From positions 21,638,001 through 21,702,000 of the forward strand of contig NC_079884.1 of assembly GCF_029227915.1 (NCBI RefSeq): a stretch of DNA of 64,000 bases, written 5' to 3'. Both the position numbers and the translations under genes were made by a program. Positions 9,995-22,900 of the stretch are shown piece after piece. The notes beneath the pieces were generated by a model that was not told where the DNA came from, made no database searches, and saw only the letters and a program-made list of their open reading frames with translations. Position 1 is the stretch's first letter; every line of letters starts with the position of its first letter. The DNA is from Hydractinia symbiolongicarpus (Eukaryota > Cnidaria > Hydrozoa > Anthoathecata > Hydractiniidae).

Positions 9995-12430
9995 CGGAAT
10001 TCGCCCCCCTCAATAACTTTTCTTAGGCTTGTCCAAATTGAATCAAACTTAGCAAACTTATAGTACAACACAAAAAGAACAAAATGGCAGCAATATTTTA
10101 TTGCTTGTGTAAGCACATTTTCTGTGACGTCATCAAAGCTTGAAATTTGTTTAAAATGCTACTATCGGCTTAAAATTTAATTACTTTAGTTCTAGAGCGA
10201 ATTTTTACATTCTGTTTGAAATTTCTTAAAGCTAAGTAAATGTTATTTAACATATTTTCCGTTTTTTACATAGATCGCATTAGAAATTGCTAAAAAATTG
10301 CCCAAAAATCCGTTTTTCCGATTTTAGGGTAAAATAAAAAAATCGGGAAATCGGATTAATCTAAAACATGCAAAATGATTCTTCTTGGTAAAATAAACTT
10401 GTGCTGTAAGTTTCAAGTTCTAAAGATAATCCTAACAGGAGTTATTATATTTTCCCCATTATAAGAATTTCATAGACATTTTAGGGGTAGTTTCGAGTAA
10501 TGGCCAATATCAAAGCCTCTGAAAGGTATGGAACCTAAAAATTTAGCATGCAGGTGTCTAATAGATAAATGTTGAAACTCAGTAAGTATCATAGCCATAT
10601 AAGAAAACAATCAGCAGTTATTAAAAAAAAGAATCTGCCCCCCCCCCCCCCCCCCCGCGGACCGAATAGGGTTAACAAAGCTGTATAAATAAATCTTAAA
10701 TACGATCTAAGAATCTGTAGTATTGAAGATACAATAATCGCGAACAATGTGTAATTTTGGTTAACAAAGCTAAAAAAATTAAAATAACGAGAGAATGAAG
10801 CGTGAAAAACATATTTTTGTGGTAGTTAGCCGAACTTGTGGTATATGTCAGATGACGTTTTTGCGACCAGTACACCAGCCACAAATATATATACATATTT
10901 AGGACTAAAAATACTTGTGAGACACAGAAACTAATTTTTTATGCATAATTGACTATTTTAAAATAGGCAATAAATTATTGCAAACTTGTGCGGCTGAAAG
11001 TTCGCGTCTATGACGTAAACAAAACACGAAGATGTATTTTTGAAGAGAAACTCTGGATATGAAAAATTAATATTGTTTAAATGTAGCATGATTGATGTTG
11101 AACTCACACTACTGGCTGTAGCTAGGTGCAATAAAGACACAAGATTGTTTTATTTTATAGCCAGTCCTTTGCAAGAGCATGCAATAAAGAAAAAAACGTC
11201 CTTAAACCAACTTACTAAGTCTAAAGTACACCTAAAGATGGTATCGCATTTGGAAATTCTATAAATAATTTTGTGCAGAATATGTTTAAATGTTAATGGT
11301 GTATGTATTTTCGTAGCCACAAAAAATTCATTTTTAATTATACAAACTAACTACTTTGTTCCCAGATCTTTCTAACATAAGAGGCAGTTACATTTACCTT
11401 TTCTTTTCTACTGGTACTGTATTCATGGAGTGTTCAGGCAATGGCGTAACAAAATAAGTTTACTGCGAAAAGGCGCGACTACTTGTAATGAATGCCCTAC
11501 GAAGGGCGTAATTATTTTCAATGAGTTTCCTGCATAGGCCAACGTGGTTTAATACATCCTTTTTCTTAAGAAAAACAAAATTTGGGTTACGCTCAATGTC
11601 GCTTACGTATTTTCAAGCTCAATCGTTGCTTACTTGCTGACGATCTAGTTAAGAAGACGAAATTTATGGGGTGGGTTGGTAGGAAAATCGGGATTAAATT
11701 TTTATTCCAATGTATTATAATATAAATTATAATATAAAAGTTGCATAGCGATTATTAGTATAAAAAATGTCTCGGAGACTATTATCACTTTTATAAATCC
11801 TGTTGTTTTTAATTTCTATTCAATCACCTAATGCTGGAAGTAGCTACAGTTGCTTGCAAGATGTTGCTTATTGAAAAAATCCAGGGAAACAAATTTCTAA
11901 ATGTGCAATTTGCAAAATTAAATCCTCAAGAACAATTAAGAATTTTGGCAATTTGTGAAAATAAGTCCTGACGAAAATTTATAAAAAAAAATTTTAAGTT
12001 TCTCTAATTTGTCATCAAAAACACATGACATATATATTTTGATCGAATTTGAAGTTTATCTGAAAAATATCCACTCGTGAAAATAAATTTTCGCAAAAAA
12101 AATAAGGAAAATGGTCATAAAATTAAATCCTGGCGAAAATTAAAAAAAACACCTCATTATTGGAATTGAATCTTCGCAAAATTATGTGTACACGAAAATT
12201 AATTCCCTTAAGACAATAATGGTACTTGCACTGTAGTGAAACGCACCTGTAGCGTGCAGCTAAAAACATTTTTCGGTTGTAATAATGGACAATTGACAGT
12301 AGGATTCGTGCTTGCAAAAATTAGTTCACGGTTGATTAACGCCGACAACGTCAGCAGGATTTTAAAAAAAAATTGATGCATTTTTTAATAATTTAAGATC
12401 TACCAATAGGAAAGACAAAAATAAAAATAA
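9995..12430. other. no gene recognised
   Basis: AT-rich, with short chance frames only. Includes a run of 19 C at 10638-10656. Confidence 0.5.
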
Positions 12431-12530
12431 TAATTGTAATGTATAAATGTAACGAAACTAATTTGTTCAGTACGAGAGAGGCAACGAAGGAAGAAGCAGC
12501 TTTTGCAAGTTTTCCAGGTTATCTTATTTT

Positions 12531-12670
12531 CTTACTTATTTTTTTATTTTATTTTTTTATTTTTTATTTTTTTTGTTTTATTTCTATTTTTGTGATTTTT
12601 ATTTATTTTTTCATGCTATTTTTTTATTATTATTTTCTGGTACTAATTTAAATTTTTATTTGTTTTTTAT
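12531..12670. repeat. T-rich low-complexity tract
   Basis: Runs of T broken by single A, C or G. The 70-codon frame across it is compositional only. Confidence 0.7.
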
Positions 12671-12784
12671 TCAGCACTCTTCATTTTATTTTTAATATAT
12701 GTTATTTTTCGCCTGTTATATTTTAGATATATTTATGAGGAATATGCGCACGTTTTTTTTTTTTTTGTAAGAACATCTTTATTT

Positions 12785-13300
12785 TTTTCGTTTTAACATA
12801 AATATTCTTAACTTATAGGGAATATCATCCTGATATATTTTTTAACATATTTTTAGCACAGTTAAGATTGAACGATGTGTGAATGCAAGCTGATGTAAAA
12901 AACACCCCTATGATTGCCTTGGTTTAAGCAGTCTAATTAAATGACGGACAAGATAACTTGACTATACACACCATCCGGATAAACTATCTGAGTTCATCAC
13001 TAACATATTGCCGCACGTAGTGTAGTGGGTTCGTCTGCGGCTCCCGGTTCTGGGGACCGCAGATCGAATCCCGCTCACTGCCAGGCAGTATGTTAGTGAT
13101 GCACAAAGTAGTTCTTCTATAATATAAGGTAACTTGATTGTGTGAAGAAAAAATGATAGGATACAAGTTTAGACGTTGTTGTTTGCTTTCTATTCCATTT
13201 AGAATGCAAGCAAAATTTCAAGATGAGCTTATTCTTAAGATATTCTTAACTTTTTGTCTAATTTCCTCATAATTACTTTTATATAAAAAAAAAACGTGTA
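12785..13300 (+). repeat. dispersed direct repeat, copy 2
   Basis: Second copy of the repeat at 9429-9800, offset 3356 bp at its left block and 3513 bp at its right block. The difference is accounted for by an insertion that includes the tRNA-like foldback element at 12995-13101. Confidence 0.6.
12995..13101 (+). mobile_element. tRNA-like sequence enclosed in an 18-bp inverted repeat
   Basis: Arms 12995-13012 and 13084-13101 are inverted repeats with one mismatch (17 of 18; right arm GGCAGTATGTTAGTGATG). Between them lies a tRNA-like segment: A-box-like TAGTGTAGTGG at 13018-13028, then B-box-like GATCGAATCCC near 13062-13072. An inner hairpin pairs TCTGCGG with CCGCAGA around 13034-13062. 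The acceptor stem does not pair as a normal tRNA would. It appears to be an insertion into a repeat whose other copy (9429-9800) lacks it. Confidence 0.55.
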
Positions 13301-13449
13301 AATCAATTTGACAACAAAAAAAGCACGATTCACGAAAGACAAATTATAAGGGATAGTTATTTTCAATGAAAAAAAGTATTTTTACCCATTTTATAATTCT
13401 TTATTGCCACTGAAATCATTAAAAATTCAGCTTTAAAGACAGATACAGA

Positions 13450-13547
13450 AACAGACAGCCTCATTCCTTCCTGGTTTCCATCGCCTGCTGTCTCTTTTTT
13501 TACCTTGAAAGTCAGAAAAGATACAAGATACCCTGGGGACGAGGTTG
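13450..13547 (-). repeat. CAACCTCG transposon, right TIR fragment
   Basis: Ends TACCCTGGGGACGAGGTTG and contains GTCAGAAAAGATACAAGA, matching the right end of the 36601-39334 element. Confidence 0.6.
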
Positions 13548-13559
13548 CCACACTTCTTA

Positions 13560-14745
13560 CTGGTTTTGTATATCTTAACTTTATCTTTGACGATTTTAAA
13601 AGAAAAATTCACAGCAGTTTTGTTGAAAAAAAACGTTTTTGACCACCATGAAAAAATACAGTTTTACTGGGTCACTAGATCACGTATTTTTTTGTAACAT
13701 TACAATTTGATGAATCAACCGTTCAAGTGACACATTCATACATGTAACACACAACTATGTAACGCCATACATAATTGGGCGTGTACGGACTCAGAATATG
13801 TATAATTTAGATATACTATTGAAAAATAGTTTCCACCTGGAAGTTGTGTTTTCTGTTAATTCTGAATTCAAGTAATTTAAACAATTGTAATCAATAAAAG
13901 ATTAACAGCCCTTTTCAAAAAAAAAATGTTTGAAGAGAGAAATTTTGTTTCAAAATTGAACAATCCAAGAAAGAAGAAAATGATTTTATTTTCCGGTATG
14001 TTGATGATTTTCAGTCTGAATTACTATCCTTTTCTTTAGTTTTTATCCTCCCCTCCTTGTATTCTTTATGTCCAAAAACAAATTGTCCGAGTGATTTAAT
14101 CTCCGCCACGCAAAATGCTGCGATATGGAAATCCGCCATTATGCAAATATCGTGATATTGTTGACAAAATTCAAGCTTCTGGTGACGTCATAGAAAAAGC
14201 TGTGACGGAAACAAAAAATTTATTGCTACCATTTTATTCTTTTTATGGCCTCCTATTACTGATTCAAGTTTAAATTCATTTGTTAAAAACTCCATCGAAT
14301 GTTAGGGATTTATTCGCTTCTCGCCTCGGGCCTCCGTCTGTAATTATATATTTAAAAAACATAAAAAAAATAGGGTTAAATTAAGAAACTTAAACAAAAG
14401 AAAAATCGAGAAATGATGAATTAGTTCCTAGTTTTGTGATAAATAATCTTTAAATGATAAAACTTCACCAAATAATTAGTTGTTTGGTTTTTTCTTTAAA
14501 CATACTTAACAGCGTAAATATTATTTTTATATACGCCGTATTTTTGCTAGGTCATATATTTATGAACGGCCGATATTCTCCCGACATGTGCTCGCGCTCA
14601 GAAACCCATGACTTTTCATAAACTCTATTGCATTATACGTTTCGAGTGAATCGATTTTTAAAATTCCTTTGATAAACTAAGTATTTCATGGCAACCATAA
14701 AATATATCACATTTGTTCGTATACTTTAACGTGAGCTCAAGTCCA
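13560..14745. other. no gene recognised
   Basis: AT-rich sequence. No domain-bearing frame and no clear repeat. Confidence 0.5.
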
Positions 14746-14754
14746 ATTTTTTAA

Positions 14755-14842
14755 CAACCTCGTTCGCAGAGCATTTTGTATCTTTTTCACATTTGCGATG
14801 GTGATTTTCAAATATTTAAAGGATGCCCTCGGGAGAAGGTTG
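14755..14842. mobile_element. 88-bp CAACCTCG-family MITE with 9-bp target duplication
   Basis: Left end CAACCTCG, then GCATTTTGTATCTTTT; right end GATGCCCTCGGGAGAAGGTTG, a variant of the family right end. The flanks ATTTTTTAA (14746-14754) and ATTTTTGAA (14843-14851) agree at 8 of 9 bases, consistent with an old 9-bp target-site duplication. Confidence 0.65.
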
Positions 14843-14851
14843 ATTTTTGAA

Positions 14852-15740
14852 ATGCTTCCGATTATATAGTATGAAAACAATTTTTATTTATCTATTATTT
14901 TTCGATTTATTTACTGCGAACTTCTACTATTAGTTAGCAGAGTAATTTCCATCGCCGTAGGGAACTGGGGTTAAGCAACCCCACCAAAATTATTTCTCTA
15001 CCAGTCTTTTTCTCTCTATTACTAAGTAAAGTTAAAAACAAAGTGTGTAATATCATCATAAGTCATACAAAGAAGCATTATTCTCCGGAACGCCTCCGGG
15101 CATCAGTTTTTGCCCCGGTATGGAAGGAAACAAAAGAAACCCAAACTCAGCCCAAACGAAAGAAGTAAAATAAATTTATCTGAAAAAAAAAACCCCAAGA
15201 TTTCCCAAAGGGATTTCCTGCCTAAAAATTCCCCTTGGCGAGTTTAATTTATTTTTGTAGTGAGGCTTAAGGTCGACATTTATTCACGTCGTTAGCCAAT
15301 CAGTATTTATTATTTGATATGATCAACCAATCACCTGCTCTATATAACGCGATCTTGAAACGGAACTTTTTAATAGCCTTTCGGTCACATATTTAGTTTC
15401 CGCCAATTTGATTAAAATGTGAAGAAATTTTAAACAATGTTTTCATCAAAAATTTATGGCCTAGTTTCGCTCCGTTTCTTTACAAAACAGTTTTATTTTT
15501 CCTCTTTATATTTAATTCCAATCATTCTAGCATGTGTCTTATCATTTTAAAAAGCTTTTTCCTTCCAGTTGTAACCAGGTAACTTGATTTTTTTATAATA
15601 TTTTTGTCTCTAAATTTGCTTTGGTTTTCCACAAGCAGTTTTATCATTATTTATCTAAATGCAGTTGTACTTTTAAAAATATAACTTTGGTTTTTCGTTT
15701 ATGATAACTAATACGTGTTTATAAGAACATCAAAATTCTA
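14852..15740. other. no gene recognised
   Basis: AT-rich with no domain-bearing frame. Confidence 0.5.
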
Positions 15741-15743
15741 AAC

Positions 15744-15875
15744 AGGCTTGTCATTATTCTTATTTCTCCATTGTTCTAAACAATAGATCTGTTGTTCTAA
15801 ACAATAGATCTATTGTTCTAAACAATAGATCTCTATTGTTCTAAACAATAGATCTGTTGTTTTTAACCTGGAATG
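15744..15875 (-). repeat. MITE family B, copy 1, with internal tandem expansion
   Basis: Reverse complement of the element at 17581-17692: it begins CAGGCTTGTCATTATTC and ends TTTTTAACCTGG. The inner motif TTGTTCTAAACAATAGATCT, itself partly palindromic, is repeated four times (15771-15860) whereas the other copies hold it once. Confidence 0.6.
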
Positions 15876-15879
15876 CGAG

Positions 15880-17580
15880 CATGATTTTCTTATAAAGCAC
15901 ATTTTTATAAAAGAAAAAATCCTGTATTTTTTTCCATTTCCATCCATGTACGGAAAGGAACACCAAAAATGATAAACTATTTCATGGCACACACAAAAAT
16001 TTTTTTAAGCGACAAGAAAAATCCCAGATTTCTAAATTCTAAATACTAAAATCCATTTTTTGGTAAAAAACTTCTTGTACTTGTCGTGGAAGCTATATGA
16101 AAAGTTTAATAATATTAAGGTCTTTTTTATGGTGAAAACCAGCAGTAGCAGTTCACCCTCCTTAAATTTGATTGGCTATCTGCTAATGATTCTTTTGTTT
16201 TATAATTATCAACCAATCAAAATCCAGAAATCACTACTGTTTGACTCTTTTTTTACATTTCATTCTTGAGTAAAAATTCAGCTTAAAAAGTGCACTAAAA
16301 GTCTGATTTTTTATTTGGCAAACTTGTTCCCAGGCCTCTTAGTCTTTAAAAATGGGGCAACAACAAAACTTCCTGGGTAAGACATTGTATACTATATGAC
16401 TATATGATTGTAAGAGTGACTTGCCAAATTGTCTATACAGTGAATTCTTAAGGATTTTAACCTCCTTTTAATATCCCTAAAGGAGTCTGAAGGTCAATGC
16501 AACGTCTAGATTTTAACCCCTCTTCCTTGTTCTAGAGGTAGAAATCTAAAAATTTACTACTAAAGTATCGTCAAAATAAAAACAAGAGCACATAAACTCC
16601 TTCTGTGAAGCATCTAGACGACGCAAGAGACACTTAAAATATACACCGTGCGCTTCTGTGACCAAAAAAACTGAAATTTTTACGGTACGAAGTACTTAAA
16701 CTTCAAGAGATTGAACACATCCTGCACACCCTCAGACTGACGCTTTTCCGATTAGGAAACCGCTATTTAAGACTTCGAAGGAGTCTTACGCGTTCTCATT
16801 TAAGTCTAAATAATATGTTTTTCCAACAAATGACACGTGATTTTGTGTCCTGCGCCTTAAGCGTTTACAGTTTGGCAGTATACATAACACTTTTCTTCTA
16901 AGAATAATACAAAGGTTGAAATAAAGGATCCAAGAATTGACTGATTTTTTTGCAAAAAATGCTCACAAGATCAATGCGACGGCTGAAATTTTATGCTTGA
17001 TTTTTTCTTCATTATTCGAACTTTTACATTAATCCACTTGGCTATTGGCACTAGCCAAGTGGTTTAAATTTTTCTCTTTTTTTTAAAAAAAACTTTTTAA
17101 ATTAAGGCGTAAACACTCGTTACTTTTGTTATGTCATTAACTCGGGGTTTTTTGTGTTTGTGTTTTAATTAGTCGCGAATTGCGGAAATGTGAACGTAAT
17201 TTTTTTGACATTATTGTTTCTGTTTTTGTTGTTGTTGTTGTTTTGTTTGTTGTTGTTATAAAGCAATACGTCTACTTCACATTTAGACGGATTCCAACTT
17301 TGAAGTTTTGCTGAATTATTTCAGATGTAAGATATATGGTCATATATCCACTGTTCATGTTTTTGCAGGCATAAATAAATGCTTTTAATTAATAAAGTGT
17401 TACTCTCTCTATAGTGTTTGCTTGATGTCGTCTATCCTTGTAGTACAGTACACTCAGTCTGCTCATTCAACGGACATTGTCCACATAGGCGAAATAAAAA
17501 CCATGATGTAAATATAATAAAGATGATAAGCTTGAAATTAACAAAATCTGTTAAGGCAGACAGGAAAAAATTAAATGCTT
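15880..17580. other. no gene recognised
   Basis: No supported gene. Contains an 11-bp hairpin (17034-17044 with 17052-17062) and a GTT microsatellite at about 17226-17260. Confidence 0.5.
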
Positions 17581-17692
17581 TTTCTTTGATATAGGAATAT
17601 GCTTTTTAAAAATATCAGGCTGGGATTTCAGGTTAAAAACAGTAGATCCGTTGTTCAGAACATTCGAGAAATAAAAATACTGACAAGCCTGG
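17581..17692 (+). repeat. MITE family B, copy 2
   Basis: Contains AATATCAGGCTGGGATTT, AGGTTAAAAAC, TTGTTCAGAACA and the end GACAAGCCTGG. AGGCT/AGCCT near the ends suggests a short foldback structure. Confidence 0.55.
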
Positions 17693-17699
17693 ATAAAAT

Positions 17700-19850
17700 A
17701 TACGTTTACGAGTTAAATGTGACAAACTCAACATAAATTTAACACTGACAAAAGCAAGTAATAAAAAAAAACCTCACAAGACGTCCACGTTGGCAAGCAT
17801 ACAACAAAAGTGGTGAGACACTTTGTTGGCAACTATACAAGATTAACGAGACAGTTTGTGGTTAGGATTTAATAACCGGCACCAAACATTTAATCAAAAC
17901 ATTTATGCTTTTTACACCGCATACAAATCTTTTTTGTTTATTTAATTCTGTTTGTCTGTTTACGAACTGCTATATCCTAATCCTTTAAGAGCCTTGCAGT
18001 GGCTGTAACTTCCCTCTTGTTCCGTAAGTATTATTGTTAGTAATTATCGGGGGGTGTACTATACCTGATAAGGACATAAAGTTGCCTAATGGGCTTTTTT
18101 ACAATTGGGCAAATTTAACGTCCATGCATAAAAGGGCTCTTAAATACTTATTTTCAAACATGTCTATATAAACAAAATGTCGGCTTTTTTATGCCGCTTT
18201 TTAAAAAATAAAGACGTTAAGTGGCTAACGACGTCCCAAGCGGTCAGTAAGGAAAATGTCAGAATGAAATGCAAAATGGCTGGAATTTTTATGACGAATT
18301 TGGTCTGCAACATTGACTTTTCTTGCGACACTGACGTTAATTTGCAGTAATTTTCCGGCAGGTTTGTCGGAACATTAATTAGATATATCGATAATCGGAT
18401 ATTGTTATGTAATTTTTTTGACAAGTCACGCTTTGGATTTTTATTGATTTCATTTCCTTTGTAAATCACAACATTGAAATGTCTTAGTCATGCACATTGT
18501 GCCTTTGGCTGAACAAATTAGTCCACTTCGTTTCCAGCACTTTTCGTCACTTCTGACAAAATATAGTCTATATCTCCTATATTTTTTGGCCGTATTCTGC
18601 TCAAGATGGCGGCAAAATCACTACTTTATTTGGTATTCAGTCTTGCTTAAGTATTAAAAAGTGTTTGTGGGAGATTGTATTGCACCACTGCTCAATGTAG
18701 TGTTCTTGTGCCAATGTGCTCTGTCCCAGATCTTTCTGCTCTAAGCACAACATGACACCCCGTCTTTAATCTTTGCGAAATAAACGTAATCGTATTTAGC
18801 AGAGATGTCGAAAATGTCGGAAAGAACGATCATAGAAGTGGAAGTTATCAAGACACTCTTTCGTAGACGCAGGAAGTGTTTAATTACATAAATTATTAAA
18901 TGCTTGAGAAGGAGAGCGAGAAAAATAGAAAACCTTGGGAGAAAAAAAAAGTTTTACAAAACAGCTCTCTTTTCAAAAGAAATTGTGTTCGTAAAGGGCT
19001 TATCTTAAAGCGGAAAATATAATAAGCATTTCAAACAAAGGAATAAATGAAAAAAGTTTATCTCTGGATTAGAATTAATATTAATACAAAATTATCATAA
19101 TGGCTCTTCTGTTATCCCATAAAAAGGTTCTTTCCGGCTCGTCTTCCGCCATAATAGCTTACAAAGAGAATTTGAATTTGCTGGTAACATTTAATAATAT
19201 GATACAAAAGCGATTTACTCAGAATATAGATGTGAAAGTTCATAATGTTTTGATAATAATTTGACGGTTAAAGTGTTAGTTTTCGATTTGTTGTACAAAG
19301 TTCTTTTTATTTATGTACAATTTGTTTCATAAAAGATAAAACGCAAAAAAAAGAGAGAAAGAAAACAATGAAAGAACGGCGTGATCAATTTCGTATCTTC
19401 CGACACGAAATCGGAAGCATCTTATATGATTGCGCTCAGATGAGATATATTACATCAGGACAAGAAACATTATGTTATGTTTTCATTTTAAAATTCGAAA
19501 TTATTACAACTCAATAAATTATAATGTGTTCTCATATCGGAAAATTACTGTCAATTTTAAAAAAGTTATTATATATTTAAGTTCCGTTTTGCCATTACAC
19601 AAGACGTATTAAATCTATTATATTGTCATATCCCTTAATTTAATTGTTTTGAATATCTCATAGGTCACACAGTTTGAACTCAGTCAAGCGCATCGCTGTA
19701 ATATTGTAGGAAGTTCACAAAGAAAGGACGCCGAAACGCACAGGAAGTCGAGTGCTCGTAATAATTTCTTTTAAAAGAATTAACAGACATTGTTTATTTA
19801 CATTTTACAAAGAACGTTTTCAACACAACAGTTAAAAAAAACGTTTCAGA
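17700..19850. other. upstream region of the ETS gene, no other gene recognised
   Basis: AT-rich. Two ACAGGAAGT/GCAGGAAGT-like sequences (about 18858 and 19738) resemble ETS binding sites. Such short matches occur by chance. Confidence 0.4.
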
Positions 19851-19858
19851 GAAGGTCG

Positions 19859-19866
19859 TATATAAA
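19859..19866 (+). promoter_or_regulatory. possible TATA box of the ETS gene
   Basis: TATATAAA, 126 bp upstream of the ETS start codon. In AT-rich DNA this is weak evidence; no transcription start is visible. Confidence 0.3.
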
Positions 19867-19991
19867 CGCATATTAAATTCGAGAAAAAAAATAATCAACG
19901 AATATAAATTTACAAGAAAAATAAAGATTGATATATAGAAGATTGGTATTGTTCATTTGTTATTTATTGTATTCTTTAAAAAAAAGAAAAG

Positions 19992-22900
19992 ATGAAGGAA
20001 TTTTCAGAAGAAGAGACGAAATTCTTTGTGAATGACGAAATGCAGCGATATGTGGAAGATAGAGTCATTTCTTCCGGTAAGTTTTGTTTTCAAAACAATA
20101 TTTAGATTTTGAGGTAAAAACAAGACAACTTTATGTATTATTTGTTGAACGTGTTCTTCTTGCTCTGATGAACATAGAACTCACTAATTCTAGACGTTGC
20201 AAACTTCACAAAATCTTTCTTAGGTAAAAAAATCTTTTTTTCAATAAACGTATTTCTGGTCCTATTTTTCACAATATTTAAAAAGTTGCGTGCACCCCAT
20301 TACGTCATAGATTTATTCCACCACTCCCCACCCAACCCTTGCACCCCATTATATCATAATTTATCCCCTTTAATAGATGCTGCAACGTGCTAAGTGAAAC
20401 CTAGAAGCTTATAAACTTTTGAACTTGTTATTCTTTAAATAACGGTGCATTAAAAAAAATGTCTTTGTAAAGCAAATACAACGCTCCTCCCTTAGTTACA
20501 ACAAAAAAGAAAACATCGTACAGGGAAAGTAAAGACAGCACATGCTTTATTTCTTTAGTAAGAAAAGGCTTCACAAGAATATCAGGTTGGGGTTTGAGGT
20601 TAAGAACAATATGTCCGGAACTGTTGTTAAGAACAATAGAGAAAAACAACCCGCCTGCTTAGAATTTTGTATTCTTATATAAAAAATGTGTGTAAAGCGA
20701 TATTCTTGCTAGAGAGTCAATATCGAGAAATTCATTTCAGCTTTCTAATGACTTCCGCTGTTGTGGAAAAAACAGCTACTCCTTTCTTTAACAAGTTCGT
20801 TTTTTTTATATTTTTATAATATTTGAAGTCGGCTCCAAGGTTTAAATACAATTTTCGTGCGACAATAATACGGAAGAATTTCATTTTCCGAAAATTTGAT
20901 GATGACGAGTTAAGACTATATGGTTTCGTGTTGCAAATAAAGTTTAGTCATTTCATGACCGGATAAATCTGATTACACCGGAACTATCGTAAAGGCCCGG
21001 TTCGATGTTAATTTCCTTTCCCACCGGAATCGTTTTCTGGGGATTAAATGCCAGATTGACACTTAAAGTTGTTGTAATAACAGGAATCAAGTATTTAAAA
21101 TCGAATTGTCATTTAGTCTCAGGTAGCTCGGAAAACTTGAAAAACAACTTGGTCGGAAATATGATGATTTAAATGACGGTTTAGCCGGATATAAGTTTTG
21201 CAACTCTAAATTAAATTTCTACTGACCATTCGTCACTTTATTATGATTCAACGTCTCTTGGGAGTAGTTATGTTAATTACCACGACATACAGGAGCTTAA
21301 GATCATAATTTGTTTCCATGACAACAAATGAGACAAGTCTCGGTCATAAACAATGGAAATGATATACAACCCAGGGTTCAATTAATTTTTACTATCAACA
21401 ATTTGTTTTATTTTGAATTTTAAGCATGTAACTAGGAAAATAATGAAAATACCTTGAATTCTCGAATGACCGCCCATTTCTGAAAAATATATTTGAGATA
21501 TATATAAGGGGGCATTGGTTTAAAGCTAATAACTTTTGAATAATTGAAACTATAGTGAAACATGTGCTTGTTCAACAGAGAGGAATGGGAAGTGGAAAAC
21601 TAGCGCCCTTCTTCAAAAACCATTGCCTTTAAAGAGCGATTTTAAAATGAACGCCTGGGGCGCTTTATTTATATTTATAAAGGTTTAATCGCCTGGGGCG
21701 GTTTATTAAGGCTGCACCTACATACATAAGCACGGGCGGGTTAATTTGACACGCCCTTTATATCAGGGAAAATATGGTTTGACATGCGCTTGTAGACAAA
21801 TAAAAATTTATTTTGACAACAATCTTTCTGTCTAGCAGGTCAAGTGTTTACATAGCAAGTTTGTCAAGCGCACTTTTAACTTTAAAAGGGATGACTTACA
21901 TGTTCTTAAGCATGATTGATATCCAGTTTTAAATCACGTGATGTTGCTAAGAACACGTGATGTTGTTACATGCTATGAGTCTTGATGTTTTTCAAGTTGT
22001 ATTGTTATGTACGGCGGGAATGAAAACAGCTTTCGTGTTAAGTAATCACTGCGTTCGAGCACTTATTACCTAACTTCCTTCTAGCCATATGTTATTGTTA
22101 TTGTGAAATTCTGTTCCGTAAATTACACCTCTTTTTATCTCATTAAACGTGAATACTGATAAGAATTGACTATACGGAAAGTGTCTCAAAAACAGGAACA
22201 CGGAAAATAATTTCGCTTTTAAATGCTCGCCAATGCATTAAACATCTGCACGTGAACGTTTAAATAAAGTTTTTAGTCTAGTATTTTCACCTTTTTATTT
22301 GTATCTGTAAGCATCGGCTCAGCTAAAAAAAGTTTAAAGTGGTTCTTTGCCAAATACATTTTTAAAAAGTGTCTTTTTCGCGTGACTTTTTGTTTGCACG
22401 TCTGGATTTTGAATTCACATTCAAGAACCGGAATGCTTTCATCCCCAATAAGGGCTTCCGATAATTCTTTTTTACCGACAGATCCTAAGCGGAAAAATAT
22501 CATTGAAATTTTTGTCAATATAAGTTCCTGTGGGTTGGTTATCTTTTGTTTTCTTTGTTTGTGTTTCCTCTTTGTTAAAGTTAGATCAACAAAAGAGTGT
22601 TTTGTTGCATGTACGCATATTAGTTTACGTCGTGAATATTTCTTGCATCTCTCGTTCTCTTTTTATACTGTTTTCTGCAATGACACAAGGTACGGAGATT
22701 TTTCTGTCTGCTTTGTTCTGTCTCCCTTAGTTCTTATCTTGTATTTTTATTCCTTTAGCATCTTTCTTTGTTTTGCTTTTTAATTTTATTTTCAAACTTC
22801 TGAAAATCTAAATCTACCATTTTGAATTTTACAAGCTTGCGTTACAACAGCTGTCTATTTCCAACTCTAGTTCTGCGCAATACATTTTTACTTTGTTGAT

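Noticed and set aside
10638-10656. Poly-C run as an element boundary
   Set aside because: No repeat ends or target duplication beside it; a simple homopolymer.
13012-13085. Functional tRNA gene
   Set aside because: A and B boxes are present but the acceptor stem does not pair and inverted arms overlap it.
15771-15860. CRISPR-like direct repeats
   Set aside because: Only four abutting 20-bp units without spacers, inside a MITE in an animal genome.
18164-18469. 101-codon minus-strand frame upstream of the ETS gene
   Set aside because: No domain and low-complexity AT-driven residues.
22382-22783. 133-codon plus-strand hydrophobic frame
   Set aside because: Lies inside ETS intron 1; T-rich composition explains the Phe/Leu/Cys content.
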